This document shows, in pieces, positions 1 through 9,697 of a DNA stretch of 64,000 nt. The notes below the pieces were generated by a model. It had not been told where the DNA came from and ran no database searches. It was given only the letters and a program-made list of their open reading frames with translations. The stretch comes from Archaeoglobales archaeon. GTDB lineage: Archaea; Halobacteriota; Archaeoglobi; Archaeoglobales; Archaeoglobaceae. The stretch's first letter is position 1. Each line of letters starts with the position of its first letter. The stretch is from positions 1 through 64,000 of the forward strand of contig QMZC01000001.1 of NCBI GenBank assembly GCA_003662995.1. The letters are read 5' to 3'. Made by a program: the position numbers and the translations under genes.

Positions 1-1
1 G

Positions 2-109
2 GATAGAACAAAAAGGTTTTGGAATAGATTTCCTTTCAATAGTTCTTTTGAATCTGTTCAAAGTTGGTTAGAGAGTTTTATGATGTTCTACAATTACTGG
101 AGGTGCTAA
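2..109 (+). pseudogene. Transposase C-terminal fragment, cut by window edge
   Basis: An open frame of 35 residues runs in from the window start and ends at TAA 107-109. It reads [15 protein letters not shown], then [12 protein letters not shown] and FYNYWR. A C-terminal stretch rich in R/F/W ending in an F-Y-N-x-x-R segment is typical of DDE transposases of archaeal insertion sequences (IS6/IS240-like). The catalytic domain would lie upstream, outside the window, so completeness cannot be judged. The broken gene that begins a few bases downstream fits an insertion that interrupted a resident gene. The family assignment is from memory of the motif only. Confidence 0.45.
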
Positions 110-115
110 TCTTGA

Positions 116-787
116 CAGTCCCGGTTTGAAGATGCCCGTGAAATACTTAGATATGTGTCTCAATTTAACTTCAAAGCTGAATACTTTATATAACTCCCGG
201 CGGTTTCGTAATAATTCCTTGGAAATTCAATAGCTTTATAGAAGCTGTTAATGAAGCAAAAATTTGGGCTGATAAGTTACTAAATGGAATTGAAATTGAT
301 GTTGATTGCATAACGATAGGAATAGATTCATACAGCAGTGCAAGCTTAAGAAAACCGCATATTGAACTTGTTGGTGTTTATGATGGGAAATGGCATTTTA
401 CCGGAAAAAGTTATCCAACCGTTATTCAGCAAAAAGCAATCTCATTTTATGACATTTAACGATAAAGTGATGGTTCTTGGTTGCCGTGACCTCAACATTT
501 TCAATCGAAGATCAATAGCAACTTCAAAAGGATGGAGAAAAGAAATAAATACGAGATTTCGAGAGATTGCAGTAGATTTTAAACCATCGGTTGTATTACA
601 TCATCCACATTATACTGATTCAAAATATACATGGCTTGCAGCATGGAAAAATCTTGAAAGAGAGTTACCTTCGGTAAAACATTATGCATCTTCAAGTATC
701 TATTTTAGAGATGGTGGTGAAAGGTCTAGTTTAGATGAGGTCATAAATAACACGAAAAAGGGAGATGTGATGGACATTATTTTGTAG
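116..787 (+). pseudogene. Frameshifted hypothetical gene next to transposase tail
   Basis: Three overlapping frames join into one protein-like sequence. Frame one (116-193) reads RFEDAREILRYVSQFNFKAE. Frame two (about 197-459) begins PGGFVIIPWKFNSF and contains ELVGVYDGKWHF. Frame three continues with VMVLGCRDLNIFNRRS and VDFKPSVVLHHPHYTDSKY to the stop at 787. At least two indels, near 190 and near 455, break it. No start codon is obvious, so the 5' end was probably lost to the insertion sequence just upstream. I do not recognise the family; the D-L-N-x-F-N and H-H-P-H segments could be conserved catalytic motifs. Confidence 0.55.
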
Positions 788-863
788 CCTATTCTTCGAA
801 ATTAAAAAGTTCATGAATGCTCTGAGGGTAAAAAATAATTATGCCACAAATAAACGATACAAA

Positions 864-1436
864 ATGACAAATTGGAAAAACTTCAAGAATAAAAAGCTAA
901 AAAGTTATGAAATAGCCAAACGGGAAAAGGATGTTGATGAAGACATAGTTCCACTACTTGATTTAATAAACTCGAAAGACGATTTCGTAACGTTATCAAG
1001 TTGTAGTGGTAGAATAGCAGTTATTGACATTCCAGAGTTTGGGGATAAAATCAATTCGGAGTTCTTAGGCAAGTGGCATGATGAAGTTTATGTGGATGAT
1101 ATCATTAAAGCTGCAAAGAAGGGAAAGAAGACCACTTGGTTAATAACCTATCCACCAATAATCCACGTTGCCTGTTCAAATTTAGATAGTGCTGAGAAAC
1201 TTATGAACATAGCAAACAACGCCGGTTTTAGGCGGAGTGGTTTAATTTCTTTAAAAAAGTTTGTTGTAGAAATTTCATCCCTTGAAAGGCTTGAGCTACC
1301 AATAGCAATGAGCGGCAAGATGGTTTTAGACGATAAAACCATTAGAATCATGGTGGATTTTGCAAATAAGAAGTTATTAAAGGGGAAAGAGAAGCTTAAC
1401 AGGCTTGAAAAGTTAATTAAAAGCAATTTCGACTAA
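864..1436 (+). CDS. taw3: tRNA(Phe) wyosine-pathway N4-methyltransferase Taw3
   Basis: Taw3/TYW3 methylates the N4 position of the wyosine intermediate at G37 of tRNA-Phe, using S-adenosylmethionine. The signature TLSSCSGR lies at residues 43-50, followed by the family's K-T-T-W and H-V-A-C segments in the middle. At 190 residues it has the usual length. The frame stays open upstream to 813, but the ATG at 864 starts the conserved N-terminus (MTNWKNFKNKKL), so I use that. It stands alone, downstream of the broken gene and convergent with dnaG. Other wyosine genes (taw1, taw2) are not in the window. Confidence 0.85.
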   Translation: MTNWKNFKNKKLKSYEIAKREKDVDEDIVPLLDLINSKDDFVTLSSCSGRIAVIDIPEFGDKINSEFLGKWHDEVYVDDIIKAAKKGKKTTWLITYPPIIHVACSNLDSAEKLMNIANNAGFRRSGLISLKKFVVEISSLERLELPIAMSGKMVLDDKTIRIMVDFANKKLLKGKEKLNRLEKLIKSNFD

Positions 1437-1499
1437 GCTATTTTTATTTTAAAATTAATAATTTAGAAAAATAAAAATTTAATAAAAAATAAAAAGAAA

Positions 1500-2720
1500 T
1501 TAAAGTTCATCAAACGTGATTATCCTAACGTTTGTAGGAACTTTAACAACGCTACCGAGCCTGACACCAACTAAGTAGTCTACTTCCCTTTTTGCAGCTA
1601 AATCTATGAGTCTCTGCGTTATCACTCCATCAAAGACTATGCTTGATGCTGTAGTATTGTCCGTTTTCAAAGCCTTAACTAAGTCCCTTACTGGAATCTC
1701 CTTTACAAGTTCAAAGTTCTTATCTAGAACTCTCGCTATCAATTTTCCTTCAACTTCCTCTTTATGTCTCTTCAAAACACCAACTTTATCAAGTTTCTCC
1801 AATTCCTCTTTGTCCTCTCTTATTTTAATTTTTACCTCTTTCTCTTTTTCTTTCTCCTTTTGCTCTTTTACTTCTTTAGTTTCTTTTGCCTTAATTACAT
1901 AAATCTGCTCAACGGGAACCTTGTTTCTCAACGATTTCACTATTTCCTTCTGCGTTAAATCCTCAACTCCCTTGCCTTCAGGAGCCCTCGCAACGTAGTC
2001 GATGTCAGCAACTTGTAGCAACTCTTTTAGAATCAAATCTCCACCTCTGTCGCCATCCAAAAATGCTGTGACCGTCTTCTTCTTACTCAACTCAATGATC
2101 GTCTTAGGAATGTTAGTGCCTTCAACAGCAATCACGTTTTTAATGCCATGCCTGAGCAAATTCAAAACGTCAGCCCTGCCTTCAACAACGATTATGGCGT
2201 CAGACTCGTTAACAGCAGGGCCTGCTGGAAGCTTTTCAGCTCCGTATTCAGTTATCTCCTCAATTCTTATTGCCTGCCTAACTAAATTTGAAATCTTCTC
2301 AGATTCAATTTCTGGTTCTTCAAACAACCCTCTAAGAATATCCTTAGCCCTCTCAACTATCTTCCTTCTTTTACTTGCCCTAACATCTTCAATCTTTTGA
2401 ATTTTAATCTTAGCCGCGCATGGACCAACTCTTTCAATTGTCTCCAAAGCAGCAGCCAAGATTGCAGTCTCAATCTTGTCTAAGCTTGATGGTACTTTTA
2501 TCTCTCCATAGCTTTTTCCACCCTTGCTCTCAACCTTTACCTCTATTCTGCCAATCCTCCCTGTTTTTTGCAACTCCCTTAAATCCAAATCTTCTCCCAG
2601 CAAGCCCTCTGTTTGACCAAATATAGCCCCTACAACATCTGGACGTTCCACAATACCCTCTGCAACTATCTCGGCATACACCAGATACTTAGTCGTATCA
2701 CTTGGAGCCTTCATTGTCAT
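1500..2720 (-). CDS. dnaG: Archaeal DnaG-type primase
   Basis: This is the archaeal DnaG-like protein, a TOPRIM-fold primase that in several archaea co-purifies with the exosome. The TOPRIM core is visible: [15 protein letters not shown] near residue 180 supplies the glutamate, and [11 protein letters not shown] near residue 220 supplies the acidic D-x-D. The N-terminus ([21 protein letters not shown]) is diagnostic for the archaeal family. A very charged Lys/Glu linker follows the TOPRIM domain around residues 275-310. About 406 residues is normal length. An AAGGAG site lies just before the ATG at 2720, with alternative starts at 2723 and 2714. The gene converges on taw3. Confidence 0.93.
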   Translation of the reverse strand: MTMKAPSDTTKYLVYAEIVAEGIVERPDVVGAIFGQTEGLLGEDLDLRELQKTGRIGRIEVKVESKGGKSYGEIKVPSSLDKIETAILAAALETIERVGPCAAKIKIQKIEDVRASKRRKIVERAKDILRGLFEEPEIESEKISNLVRQAIRIEEITEYGAEKLPAGPAVNESDAIIVVEGRADVLNLLRHGIKNVIAVEGTNIPKTIIELSKKKTVTAFLDGDRGGDLILKELLQVADIDYVARAPEGKGVEDLTQKEIVKSLRNKVPVEQIYVIKAKETKEVKEQKEKEKEKEVKIKIREDKEELEKLDKVGVLKRHKEEVEGKLIARVLDKNFELVKEIPVRDLVKALKTDNTTASSIVFDGVITQRLIDLAAKREVDYLVGVRLGSVVKVPTNVRIITFDEL

Positions 2721-2833
2721 CACTCTCCTTTCTGTTTTATTAGGAACAATATTAAAATAGATTTGAAGTATTATAAATAGTTATTGCGTGTGATAACGTT
2801 TGTCAAATTAAGCTAACAAAAAGGTTTTATCGT

Positions 2834-3706
2834 ATGATTCGAACACAAATTGTGAAGTTCAAATTGTTGGTAGCCTTGCTCACACTTATTTTGTGCATGG
2901 TTCCAGTAATCGCAAAAGCTGGTAATTTGACAATCAAAGTAGAGGACAATAAGGAAGTTGATGTTAGCGTGTGGAACAATGATACGTTTGTAAACAAAAC
3001 AGGCACGACACTTGTGTTTGAATTACCTTCAGGCATGTATCACGTTCTAATTCAATATGGAAGTTTATCGTTGCTAAAAAGGGTGAATTTAACAGAAAAC
3101 GTGACGCTAACGATTAATCTTACCACAACAAACAATTCAAGCCTTTTAATCAAGAAAATACACACGATAATTTATCCAAACAATTACTTAGAGGTCTATG
3201 AAGTGCTAATTCTCCAAAATAAAGCTAATAAAATATTTTTTGGGGATGTTCAAATACCACTCCCACAACATCGTAGGTTTGAAATGCTGAAGTCAACTGC
3301 CAAGTTTGAAAATTACATAATTCAGAATAACAACTTGGTCATCACAAACACAACAATTCTCCCAAATTCAACCGCTGAAATCATGTTTTCATATACCATG
3401 AATTCCAACAATTTCTCAAGGCGTGTTGATTCTATAAGCGAAACTTTAATCCTTGTCAATGGTGCATCAAAAGTTAAGAGGTCTCCATTTCTAATCTCAC
3501 AAGGAGTTGAACAATTCGATGGGGAAATTTTTGAGGTTTTAACTGCAAATTTGAGCGGCGAAAATTCTTATTACGTGTTGATGGCTGAAAATAAACAGAC
3601 TGCTAATGTCAACCTTGCAGTAATACTCGGAATCGTAATTTTTTCTATTGGGATAATACTGTTCGTGTTGGATAGAGGTAAAGAATGGGAAATAGAAAAT
3701 AAATAA
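2834..3706 (+). CDS. Membrane-anchored envelope protein, function unknown
   Basis: The N-terminus has a signal peptide (LLVALLTLILCMVPVIAKAG) and the C-terminus one membrane helix (LAVILGIVIFSIGIILFVL) with a short charged tail. The roughly 210 residues between contain many N-x-S/T sites, as expected for a glycosylated cell-surface protein, and look beta-rich. It would sit outside the membrane with the tail in the cytoplasm. The gene lies 40 bases upstream of a membrane glycosyltransferase-like gene on the same strand, so a shared role in the envelope is plausible. I do not recognise a named domain. Confidence 0.7.
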   Translation: MIRTQIVKFKLLVALLTLILCMVPVIAKAGNLTIKVEDNKEVDVSVWNNDTFVNKTGTTLVFELPSGMYHVLIQYGSLSLLKRVNLTENVTLTINLTTTNNSSLLIKKIHTIIYPNNYLEVYEVLILQNKANKIFFGDVQIPLPQHRRFEMLKSTAKFENYIIQNNNLVITNTTILPNSTAEIMFSYTMNSNNFSRRVDSISETLILVNGASKVKRSPFLISQGVEQFDGEIFEVLTANLSGENSYYVLMAENKQTANVNLAVILGIVIFSIGIILFVLDRGKEWEIENK

Positions 3707-3746
3707 AACCAAAAATCTTTTTTTAACTATCACAAGCAAAAAGTGG

Positions 3747-5159
3747 ATGAAATCCAAATTGATGCTGATTGCCATATTGTTGATTGCTTTAATTACAAGA
3801 CTTGTTATTTTAGATGCCCGCCCAATCGATCACGATGAGGGGATTCACGCATACTTAAGTTACATACTGTTGAGAGATGGAAGTTACAGGTATGATCCAA
3901 CCTATCATGGCCCGTTTCTGTATTTCGCAACAGCCGGTTTATTTTACTTACTTGGAGATTCCGAATTCGTAGCAAGATTAACTCCTGTAATTTTCAGCAT
4001 TATAGCTGTATTTGTGGCGTACAAATTTAAAAGATGGATGGGGAATGGCGCCTACATTTTCACTTTTTTGATATTATTTTCAACCTCGATTTTGTACTAC
4101 TCAAGATACATGCGAAACGACCTAATTTTGCTTGACTCCTTTTTGGTTGTTGTTTACTGTTACTTCAGGTTTATTGAATCAGAAAAAGAGAGGTTTACCT
4201 ACATCTCTGCATTGTTTTTAGCAATCATGTTCACTTCGAAAGAGAATGCTTACATTTATACGTTTATATTTGTCTCTTTTTTGATCCTCTACGGATTGTG
4301 GAAAGAGGGTTTTAGATACATGATTAGCAAGGTAACAAACTGGAATGCAAAAAAAGTTAGGATTTTATTAACATCAGTCATAATTTTTGCTACAATATTT
4401 ATAACCCTATATTCGGCGTTTTTCGCCGATATAGATGGAGTTGAAAGGGCTATCGTAGGTTCAATCTCCCATTGGGTTAAGATGCATGAAATAAACGACC
4501 ATGCAAAACCGTGGTATTACTATCCAAAACTGCTCATTGAATACGAATTTCTTCCTTTAGGTTTAAGTTTAGCTTCCATCCCATTTTTTTACCAAAGGCT
4601 CAAATCAAAAAATGTTAGTAAACTGGAGATTTTCGCTGCCTACTGGGTTACAACAACTTTGATAATTTATCAAGTATTGTCTCACAAAGTTCCTTGGCTT
4701 TTGGTACACATAGCAACACCACTGGCTTTCTTTGGCAGCATCTATATCGGAGGAAAGCTGCATAAAAACCACTTTAAGCTCGCATTTGGAGTTGTGACAA
4801 TTGCTACCCTGATCACCTCCTGCTACATAACCTACTTCAACTACAACGACGCGAGGGAGGATTTGATTTACATTCAGATTCAACCACCAACCGTCGAATT
4901 GGCTGAAGTTATAAAGGAAAGGTTAAAAACACAAAGGGGCGTAATATTTGAGCCCAACAACGACTACTGGCCCTTACCGTGGTATTTACGGCACGTGCAA
5001 ATAGGTTATTTGACCAAGGGTGATTTGAGCCACTACGATTTTGTTGTAACATCTGAAAAGGGAATCGATTATTGTAAAGGTTTTGGTTTTAAAGTTGTGA
5101 AAAAGTATGAGCTGAGACCATGGGTTTATCTGGTTTTGATGGAGAAAATTGGTAAGTAA
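3747..5159 (+). CDS. Multi-pass glycosyltransferase-like protein, TIGR03663 type
   Basis: This is a membrane protein of 470 residues in the PMT/GT-C-like superfamily. The first luminal loop carries the hallmark acidic motif IDHDEGIHAYLSY near residues 27-40, followed by DPTYHGPFLYF. These features match the archaeal/bacterial TIGR03663 family, which resembles dolichyl-phosphate-mannose protein mannosyltransferases. About ten hydrophobic helices follow, then a soluble C-terminal part. The donor and acceptor are unknown; a lipid-linked sugar donor is the usual inference. It follows the glycosylation-site-rich surface protein, which could be a substrate. Confidence 0.75.
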   Translation: MKSKLMLIAILLIALITRLVILDARPIDHDEGIHAYLSYILLRDGSYRYDPTYHGPFLYFATAGLFYLLGDSEFVARLTPVIFSIIAVFVAYKFKRWMGNGAYIFTFLILFSTSILYYSRYMRNDLILLDSFLVVVYCYFRFIESEKERFTYISALFLAIMFTSKENAYIYTFIFVSFLILYGLWKEGFRYMISKVTNWNAKKVRILLTSVIIFATIFITLYSAFFADIDGVERAIVGSISHWVKMHEINDHAKPWYYYPKLLIEYEFLPLGLSLASIPFFYQRLKSKNVSKLEIFAAYWVTTTLIIYQVLSHKVPWLLVHIATPLAFFGSIYIGGKLHKNHFKLAFGVVTIATLITSCYITYFNYNDAREDLIYIQIQPPTVELAEVIKERLKTQRGVIFEPNNDYWPLPWYLRHVQIGYLTKGDLSHYDFVVTSEKGIDYCKGFGFKVVKKYELRPWVYLVLMEKIGK

Positions 5160-5211
5160 TGATTAAAAACATAATTGGCAAAGTCTTTTATCTCAAGAAT
5201 CAACAAGTTTT

Positions 5212-5691
5212 ATGGATTTAGAAATTGATGGTGAAAAAATCAAGCAATGGTTGATTGAGGAGAATATTTTAAAAGCTGATGTGCCCGACGAAAGGGCAGA
5301 ATGGCACTACGTTGTGGAGTTTCCGCCAAATTCTGATCAGATGTCCGACATTTTAAAACCGGTGGATAAGGACGTTGTGATTGTTATAAGTGGCATAGTT
5401 TTGTCTGAAAAGCATTACAAAGCCCTACACTCATTAAGTCATGAAAAGAAAAGAAATTTAATTTTTAAATGGAAAATGGACCTGTTGTTCAGGGAGGCTG
5501 AATTTAGGATGATTCCCAACGACGAGATGTTACAAAGAATTGAGTTCTCCGTACCGATTTATCCAGATGAACTAAAAAAGAGTGTTTTATTTAGGGCTTT
5601 GAGAGAGATATTCAGATGCAAGCTATATGTGATATGGAATGTAAAACACGAGTTCGACAAGTTTAGCGATGTCGAGTCAATGTACTTGTAG
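5212..5691 (+). CDS. DUF2299-like archaeal protein
   Basis: A soluble protein of 159 residues with no signal peptide. The start (IKQWLIEENILKADVPDERAEWHYVVEFPP) and the pattern of a short alpha/beta domain match my memory of the archaeal DUF2299 family. These small proteins bear a distant resemblance to secretion-chaperone-like folds. The substrate is unknown. It begins 52 bases after the glycosyltransferase-like gene and could be co-transcribed. It converges on the DUF1152 gene, which ends 24 bases away. The family name is moderately certain. Confidence 0.6.
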   Translation: MDLEIDGEKIKQWLIEENILKADVPDERAEWHYVVEFPPNSDQMSDILKPVDKDVVIVISGIVLSEKHYKALHSLSHEKKRNLIFKWKMDLLFREAEFRMIPNDEMLQRIEFSVPIYPDELKKSVLFRALREIFRCKLYVIWNVKHEFDKFSDVESMYL

Positions 5692-5714
5692 TTTGAGTTT
5701 AATAACAAAAACTT

Positions 5715-6638
5715 TCAATCGTACTTACTTACTGCCCTCTCGTAATCCAATTCGGTAAATACTCCCAAGTTGTTCAGCTTCTCATTGGCTTTATTTATGC
5801 TATCGGCATCCTCAACCTCCTTAGCTAGTGCATTAAGCTCAAAAACTTTCTCAGAATCGAAGTAGAACGTTAGTGTTGATAAAGGTGAGACAATAACGGT
5901 CCTACCATCTCTCATCTTTTCTAACCCCAATCTACCTTCATAAGCCCTTAGCGGTAACATGCTCGCCTCCGTAATAACTTCCTTGGTTAATTCTATCATC
6001 TGTCTGTATTCCTCCTCACCAAAAGCCAAACAACCTAAAAATCCCTTGTTTTTCATCAAGATTGAGATGTTATGCAACAACTCCTCAATCCTTAGCTCTC
6101 CATCACTTCCAAACCCAAATACTCCGATAATTGAATTTTCAAGTTTGGATAGTGTGGCGACGCATATTGAATCTGCTAAAGGGCTTTTAATCCCTGACTC
6201 AAACCCCATGCACAGAGCGTCTCCACCGCTGTCCATTCCAACAATTAAATCAATCTTGTATTTCTCAGCAAAATCCAACAATCCTTCAACGAGCTTTTTT
6301 ACACCTTTTGTTATGTCTAAAGCAACAACTTCTCCAAAAACCCTTGCAGCTCTCGCAATTGTTAACTTTACACCATAGTTTGTTGTGGTACTCTCATTGG
6401 CGATAGCAACCGTTGAGTTCACAATTTCAGCATTCTCTAGCTCTTCAATTGCTCTAGGTCCAGGCTTGGGGTCAACAACGATTCTATCCCAGACTATGCT
6501 TCCATGATAAACCTTAACACCAAACTCCTTGAGAAAACTTGCTGTCGGTACAGTTCCAACTATGTCTCCCCCGCCACCCATTCCAAAGAGCAAGACCTTT
6601 TTCACACCAAGACTCTTTATTATCCTTATTAGCTCCAC
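5715..6638 (-). CDS. DUF1152 family protein
   Basis: The N-terminus LFGMGGGGDIVGTVPTASFL is the glycine-rich signature of DUF1152 proteins. A second conserved block, VGMDSGGDALCMG, lies near residue 135. The glycine-rich loops suggest binding of a nucleotide or sugar phosphate, but no reaction is established for the family. The length of 307 residues is typical. There is no signal peptide or membrane helix. The gene is transcribed in the same direction as the lysC-recJ-pcc1 operon and starts 36 bases after the pcc1 stop, so it may be the last gene of that transcript. Confidence 0.75.
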   Translation of the reverse strand: MELIRIIKSLGVKKVLLFGMGGGGDIVGTVPTASFLKEFGVKVYHGSIVWDRIVVDPKPGPRAIEELENAEIVNSTVAIANESTTTNYGVKLTIARAARVFGEVVALDITKGVKKLVEGLLDFAEKYKIDLIVGMDSGGDALCMGFESGIKSPLADSICVATLSKLENSIIGVFGFGSDGELRIEELLHNISILMKNKGFLGCLAFGEEEYRQMIELTKEVITEASMLPLRAYEGRLGLEKMRDGRTVIVSPLSTLTFYFDSEKVFELNALAKEVEDADSINKANEKLNNLGVFTELDYERAVSKYD

Positions 6639-6673
6639 GCTATCACTTCTTTTTAATTAATTTATAACAATTG

Positions 6674-6889
6674 CTAAATCAAATTTAAAATCTCCAGTGC
6701 AACTTTGATGTTCATCAGATAATCGTCAACCGTGTATAACAACGTTCCAATTTTTTCTGTTCTGATTTCAATAAACAACCTACCGTCTCTATCAAAGCAC
6801 TTACACCACTCCAAACTGTCCGGATTCAAAGCTTTTGACAGAATTTTAGCTTTATCTTCAACATCAAACTCTAACTTTGCATGCAACAA
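6674..6889 (-). CDS. pcc1: KEOPS complex subunit Pcc1-like
   Basis: A 71-residue protein matching the Pcc1 family, the dimerisation subunit of the KEOPS complex that makes t6A37 in tRNAs. The C-terminal segment TVDDYLMNIKVALEIL is the family's strongest motif (usual form NDYLRxIKxAxEVL). The only usable start is TTG at 6889, inside the 3' end of the recJ-like gene, so the two overlap by 19 bases and are probably translationally coupled. The partners kae1, bud32 and cgi121 are not in the window. Confidence 0.75.
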   Translation of the reverse strand: MLHAKLEFDVEDKAKILSKALNPDSLEWCKCFDRDGRLFIEIRTEKIGTLLYTVDDYLMNIKVALEILNLI

Positions 6890-8169
6890 AGTCTGTCAAC
6901 CTCCCTTAGAAATTCCTCAACAGCCTGAGGCTCTATGTTTGCACCAGCAGCAACTTTGTGTCCTCCCCCCCTTCCACCAACCCTCTCCGCTGCCAGTCTC
7001 ATGACCTCAGCCAAATCGACCTTCTCAGCCAGTTTTGCATTTGATCTGGCAGAAACTTTAGCTTTACCGTTTTTAATGTTAACAACAATCAAGGGTTTGT
7101 CTGCATAGATGTACCTCGAAAGAGTTGATGCGATTGGAGAAGTGCTTGGAGCATTTTCCATAACAAGGTACCTCATGCAAAAACTATCCTTAACCTCGTT
7201 TCTCCACTTGTTTATCTGCTCAAGTATCTCGGTTCTATACTTTTTCCAAATTTCCAACCCTTTTCCGAGATAATTTTTATCTCTCAAGCAGATGGCAAGT
7301 CCAACGCTCATTTCAGCAGCCCTACCACAAGAATTCACAACATCTGTGAGCATGATGGCATTACTTATCAATTCACTCTTCAAAATCAATTTTTTACCAA
7401 TAAATTCGTCTATTACTCCCTCATAAGCCCCCATTTTTAGTAACCTCAAAACAATTGCATTTGCCAAGGTGTTAATTTCTTCAAAACTTAAATCATCTAT
7501 CTCCTTATCCCCATCAATTTTGATTTTACTTAAAAAATCCTCCAATTCATCCTCCTTCCCATAAAAGTCGAGAAACGGCTCCAATGAATATGTCAGAACC
7601 TCCCTGAGTTTACCAGAGTACAAGTTCAAACCCTCTTTTAGCTCAATAAATCCATTGATTACTCCCTCCTTGACTATCTCCGCATTTCCACCGACTAACT
7701 TTTGCTTATCTCCAATAGCCCCCAAAATTGCAATTGATGATAGATCAACATTATTTCCTATAGCATTGGCAAAAACGTAGGAAGTTCCACTGGCTGATAG
7801 CTCATAAGTTCCATCTAAACCAGCTAAATGTGGGTTTATGTGCACAAAATTCCTTAAAGGCTCAATTTTTCCAACTAAGGTGTGGTGATCAATTATTATA
7901 ACATCTGCGTCGATTTGCGAAACAACATCCGGATAACCACTCCCCATGTCTGCTAAAATCACCAATTCGTCCTTTTCGTACTCAACCTTCTCATTCAAAC
8001 CCTTCAAAAACCTCAAATGGAATGGTTTGCCAATTCTCAACAGCGATTTTGCTATGATGGCTCCGGCAGAAATTCCATCTGCATCGAAGTGCGTATATAT
8101 TCGGATAAAATCGGCTTTTTCCACCAATTCAGCAGCTTTTTTTGCCTGAAGTTTTAATAAGTCTAGCAT
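6871..8169 (-). CDS. RecJ-like DHH exonuclease (archaeal GAN/RecJ family)
   Basis: A DHH-family phosphoesterase of 432 residues. Motif I is THFDADGISAG near residue 27, the DHH motif is VIIDHHTLVG near residue 93, and the C-terminal DHHA1 motif is GGRGGGHKVAAGA near residue 405. The DHHA1 domain binds single-stranded nucleic acid. Archaeal members include GAN, which binds GINS in the replisome, and RecJ-like RNA/DNA exonucleases; which one this is cannot be told from sequence alone. The ATG follows the aspartate kinase stop with no gap, and pcc1 overlaps its 3' end. Confidence 0.85.
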   Translation of the reverse strand: MLDLLKLQAKKAAELVEKADFIRIYTHFDADGISAGAIIAKSLLRIGKPFHLRFLKGLNEKVEYEKDELVILADMGSGYPDVVSQIDADVIIIDHHTLVGKIEPLRNFVHINPHLAGLDGTYELSASGTSYVFANAIGNNVDLSSIAILGAIGDKQKLVGGNAEIVKEGVINGFIELKEGLNLYSGKLREVLTYSLEPFLDFYGKEDELEDFLSKIKIDGDKEIDDLSFEEINTLANAIVLRLLKMGAYEGVIDEFIGKKLILKSELISNAIMLTDVVNSCGRAAEMSVGLAICLRDKNYLGKGLEIWKKYRTEILEQINKWRNEVKDSFCMRYLVMENAPSTSPIASTLSRYIYADKPLIVVNIKNGKAKVSARSNAKLAEKVDLAEVMRLAAERVGGRGGGHKVAAGANIEPQAVEEFLREVDRLCCMQS

Positions 8170-9555
8170 TTAACCTCCAAGATTGAATTCGTCATGAATA
8201 ACTTTAACAGCCTTTTTACCATCCTTTTTTGAAACTGCAAACGATACATTGAACTCTGAACAGCTCTGGCTAATCATGATAACGTTGATTTTGTTTTTAC
8301 CCAAAGCAGAGAATATTCTCCCCGCAACTCCCGGCGTTCCAGCCATGCCTGCTCCAACAGCACTGACAACAGCGATATCTGTCTTCTTGGAAACTGTTAC
8401 AATTCCATTTTCAAGGCGTTTTAACACCTTCAAAGCCTTATCAACGTCGTTGTAGTCAACAACTATTGACAAATTCAATTCAGATGAACTTTGTGACACC
8501 ATAATAACATTTACCCTTGCTTCAGACAGCCTGTTAAAAACTTCAGCCATAATTTCAGCAAAATCAAAGCCAGCACCACTGACATTAACAATAGCAACCT
8601 TCTCTATCAGACTCAAGGCTTTTACTATGTCTTCCGTTGAAGTTGTGCTGTCTTTAATAACCGTTCCGGGTGCATCGGGGTTGAATGCGTTTTTGATTCT
8701 TACGGGTATCTTCTTCCGCATCACATGCTCCAAAGCTCTTGGGTGTAGTATCTTAGCTCCGAAATGTGACAACTCCATTGCTTCTTGATAGGATATTTCT
8801 GGAATTAATTTTGCGTTTGGCACGATCTTTGGATCTGTGGTCATTACACCATCTACTTCTTTCCACAGCCAAACTTCATCTGCATCTAAGGCAGCCCCAA
8901 TCAGTGTTGCAGTCAAATCACTCCCACCTCTACCCAATGTGGTAATGCTACCATCGTCGGTTATCCCAATAAAACCTGTGATTACTGGGACAGTCTTCTT
9001 TATCCTAATTAGTGGATCTAATCTGGTTTTTACAACTTCATAAACCTTTGGTAAAGGCTTTGCCCTTCCGAAGTTTCTGTCGGTAATTATTCCTGCATCT
9101 CCCCCCGTCAAAGCTACAGAATCGACACCCAATGAAAGTAGCGATGCGGAGAAGATTGGAGCTACGAGTCTTTCACCAAACGATATTATGTAATCCTCAC
9201 TTCTCCTCGTCAATTCACCTAGATAGCTTATGCCCAACAGCACTTTCTCCAACTCATCTATGTGTCTGTCTATTACTTCCATAACCTTTGCCTTCAAATC
9301 TCTATTTTTTACAGCCCCTTCAATCGCCTCATAATGCTTTTTCGTCATTTCAGCACTAAAGAGTTTGATAAATCCGGGAGATGGATCAGAATAACATTTT
9401 TGGGCAGCGTGAATTAACGAATCTGTTATACCAGCCATTGCAGAAACAACAACAGCAATTTCATTGTCTGAGAATTTTTTGACCAAATTTGCACAGTGTA
9501 AAATGCTCTTTCCGTCCTTTACACTCGTACCCCCGAACTTCATTACTATTCGCAT
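8170..9555 (-). CDS. lysC: Aspartate kinase
   Basis: Aspartate kinase phosphorylates L-aspartate to open the lysine, threonine and methionine pathways. The N-terminus MRIVMKFGGTSVKDG is the KFGG nucleotide-binding motif, and FGERL appears near residue 125. The C-terminal third has two ACT domains (around residues 310-380 and 390-460, the second containing VGAGMAGTPGVAGRIF), which normally bind lysine or threonine for feedback control. The length of 461 residues is standard. It is the first gene of the lysC-recJ-pcc1 unit; an AGGTGAT ribosome site precedes the ATG. Confidence 0.93.
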   Translation of the reverse strand: MRIVMKFGGTSVKDGKSILHCANLVKKFSDNEIAVVVSAMAGITDSLIHAAQKCYSDPSPGFIKLFSAEMTKKHYEAIEGAVKNRDLKAKVMEVIDRHIDELEKVLLGISYLGELTRRSEDYIISFGERLVAPIFSASLLSLGVDSVALTGGDAGIITDRNFGRAKPLPKVYEVVKTRLDPLIRIKKTVPVITGFIGITDDGSITTLGRGGSDLTATLIGAALDADEVWLWKEVDGVMTTDPKIVPNAKLIPEISYQEAMELSHFGAKILHPRALEHVMRKKIPVRIKNAFNPDAPGTVIKDSTTSTEDIVKALSLIEKVAIVNVSGAGFDFAEIMAEVFNRLSEARVNVIMVSQSSSELNLSIVVDYNDVDKALKVLKRLENGIVTVSKKTDIAVVSAVGAGMAGTPGVAGRIFSALGKNKINVIMISQSCSEFNVSFAVSKKDGKKAVKVIHDEFNLGG

Positions 9556-9579
9556 ATTATCACCTGAGAACTTGATTAA

Positions 9580-9601
9580 GTTTCAACTACGTTTCAACTA
9601 C
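9580..9601. repeat. 11-bp perfect tandem duplication
   Basis: GTTTCAACTAC occurs twice back to back (9580-9590 and 9591-9601), just upstream of lysC in the divergent intergenic region. It could be a recent slippage duplication or a two-site operator. Confidence 0.85.
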
Positions 9602-9697
9602 TTAGAGAATATAAAGTTTTGTAGTCTCGATTCTGTTTTTAAATTAACCATGTTTTTTAGGACTATCACAATCTCCACGAACTGTTCTAAACTTTAC

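Noticed and set aside
1606-2626. Plus-strand open frames antisense to dnaG
   Set aside because: Low-complexity Ser/Phe/Leu composition produced by the Lys/Glu-rich dnaG sequence; no ribosome sites.
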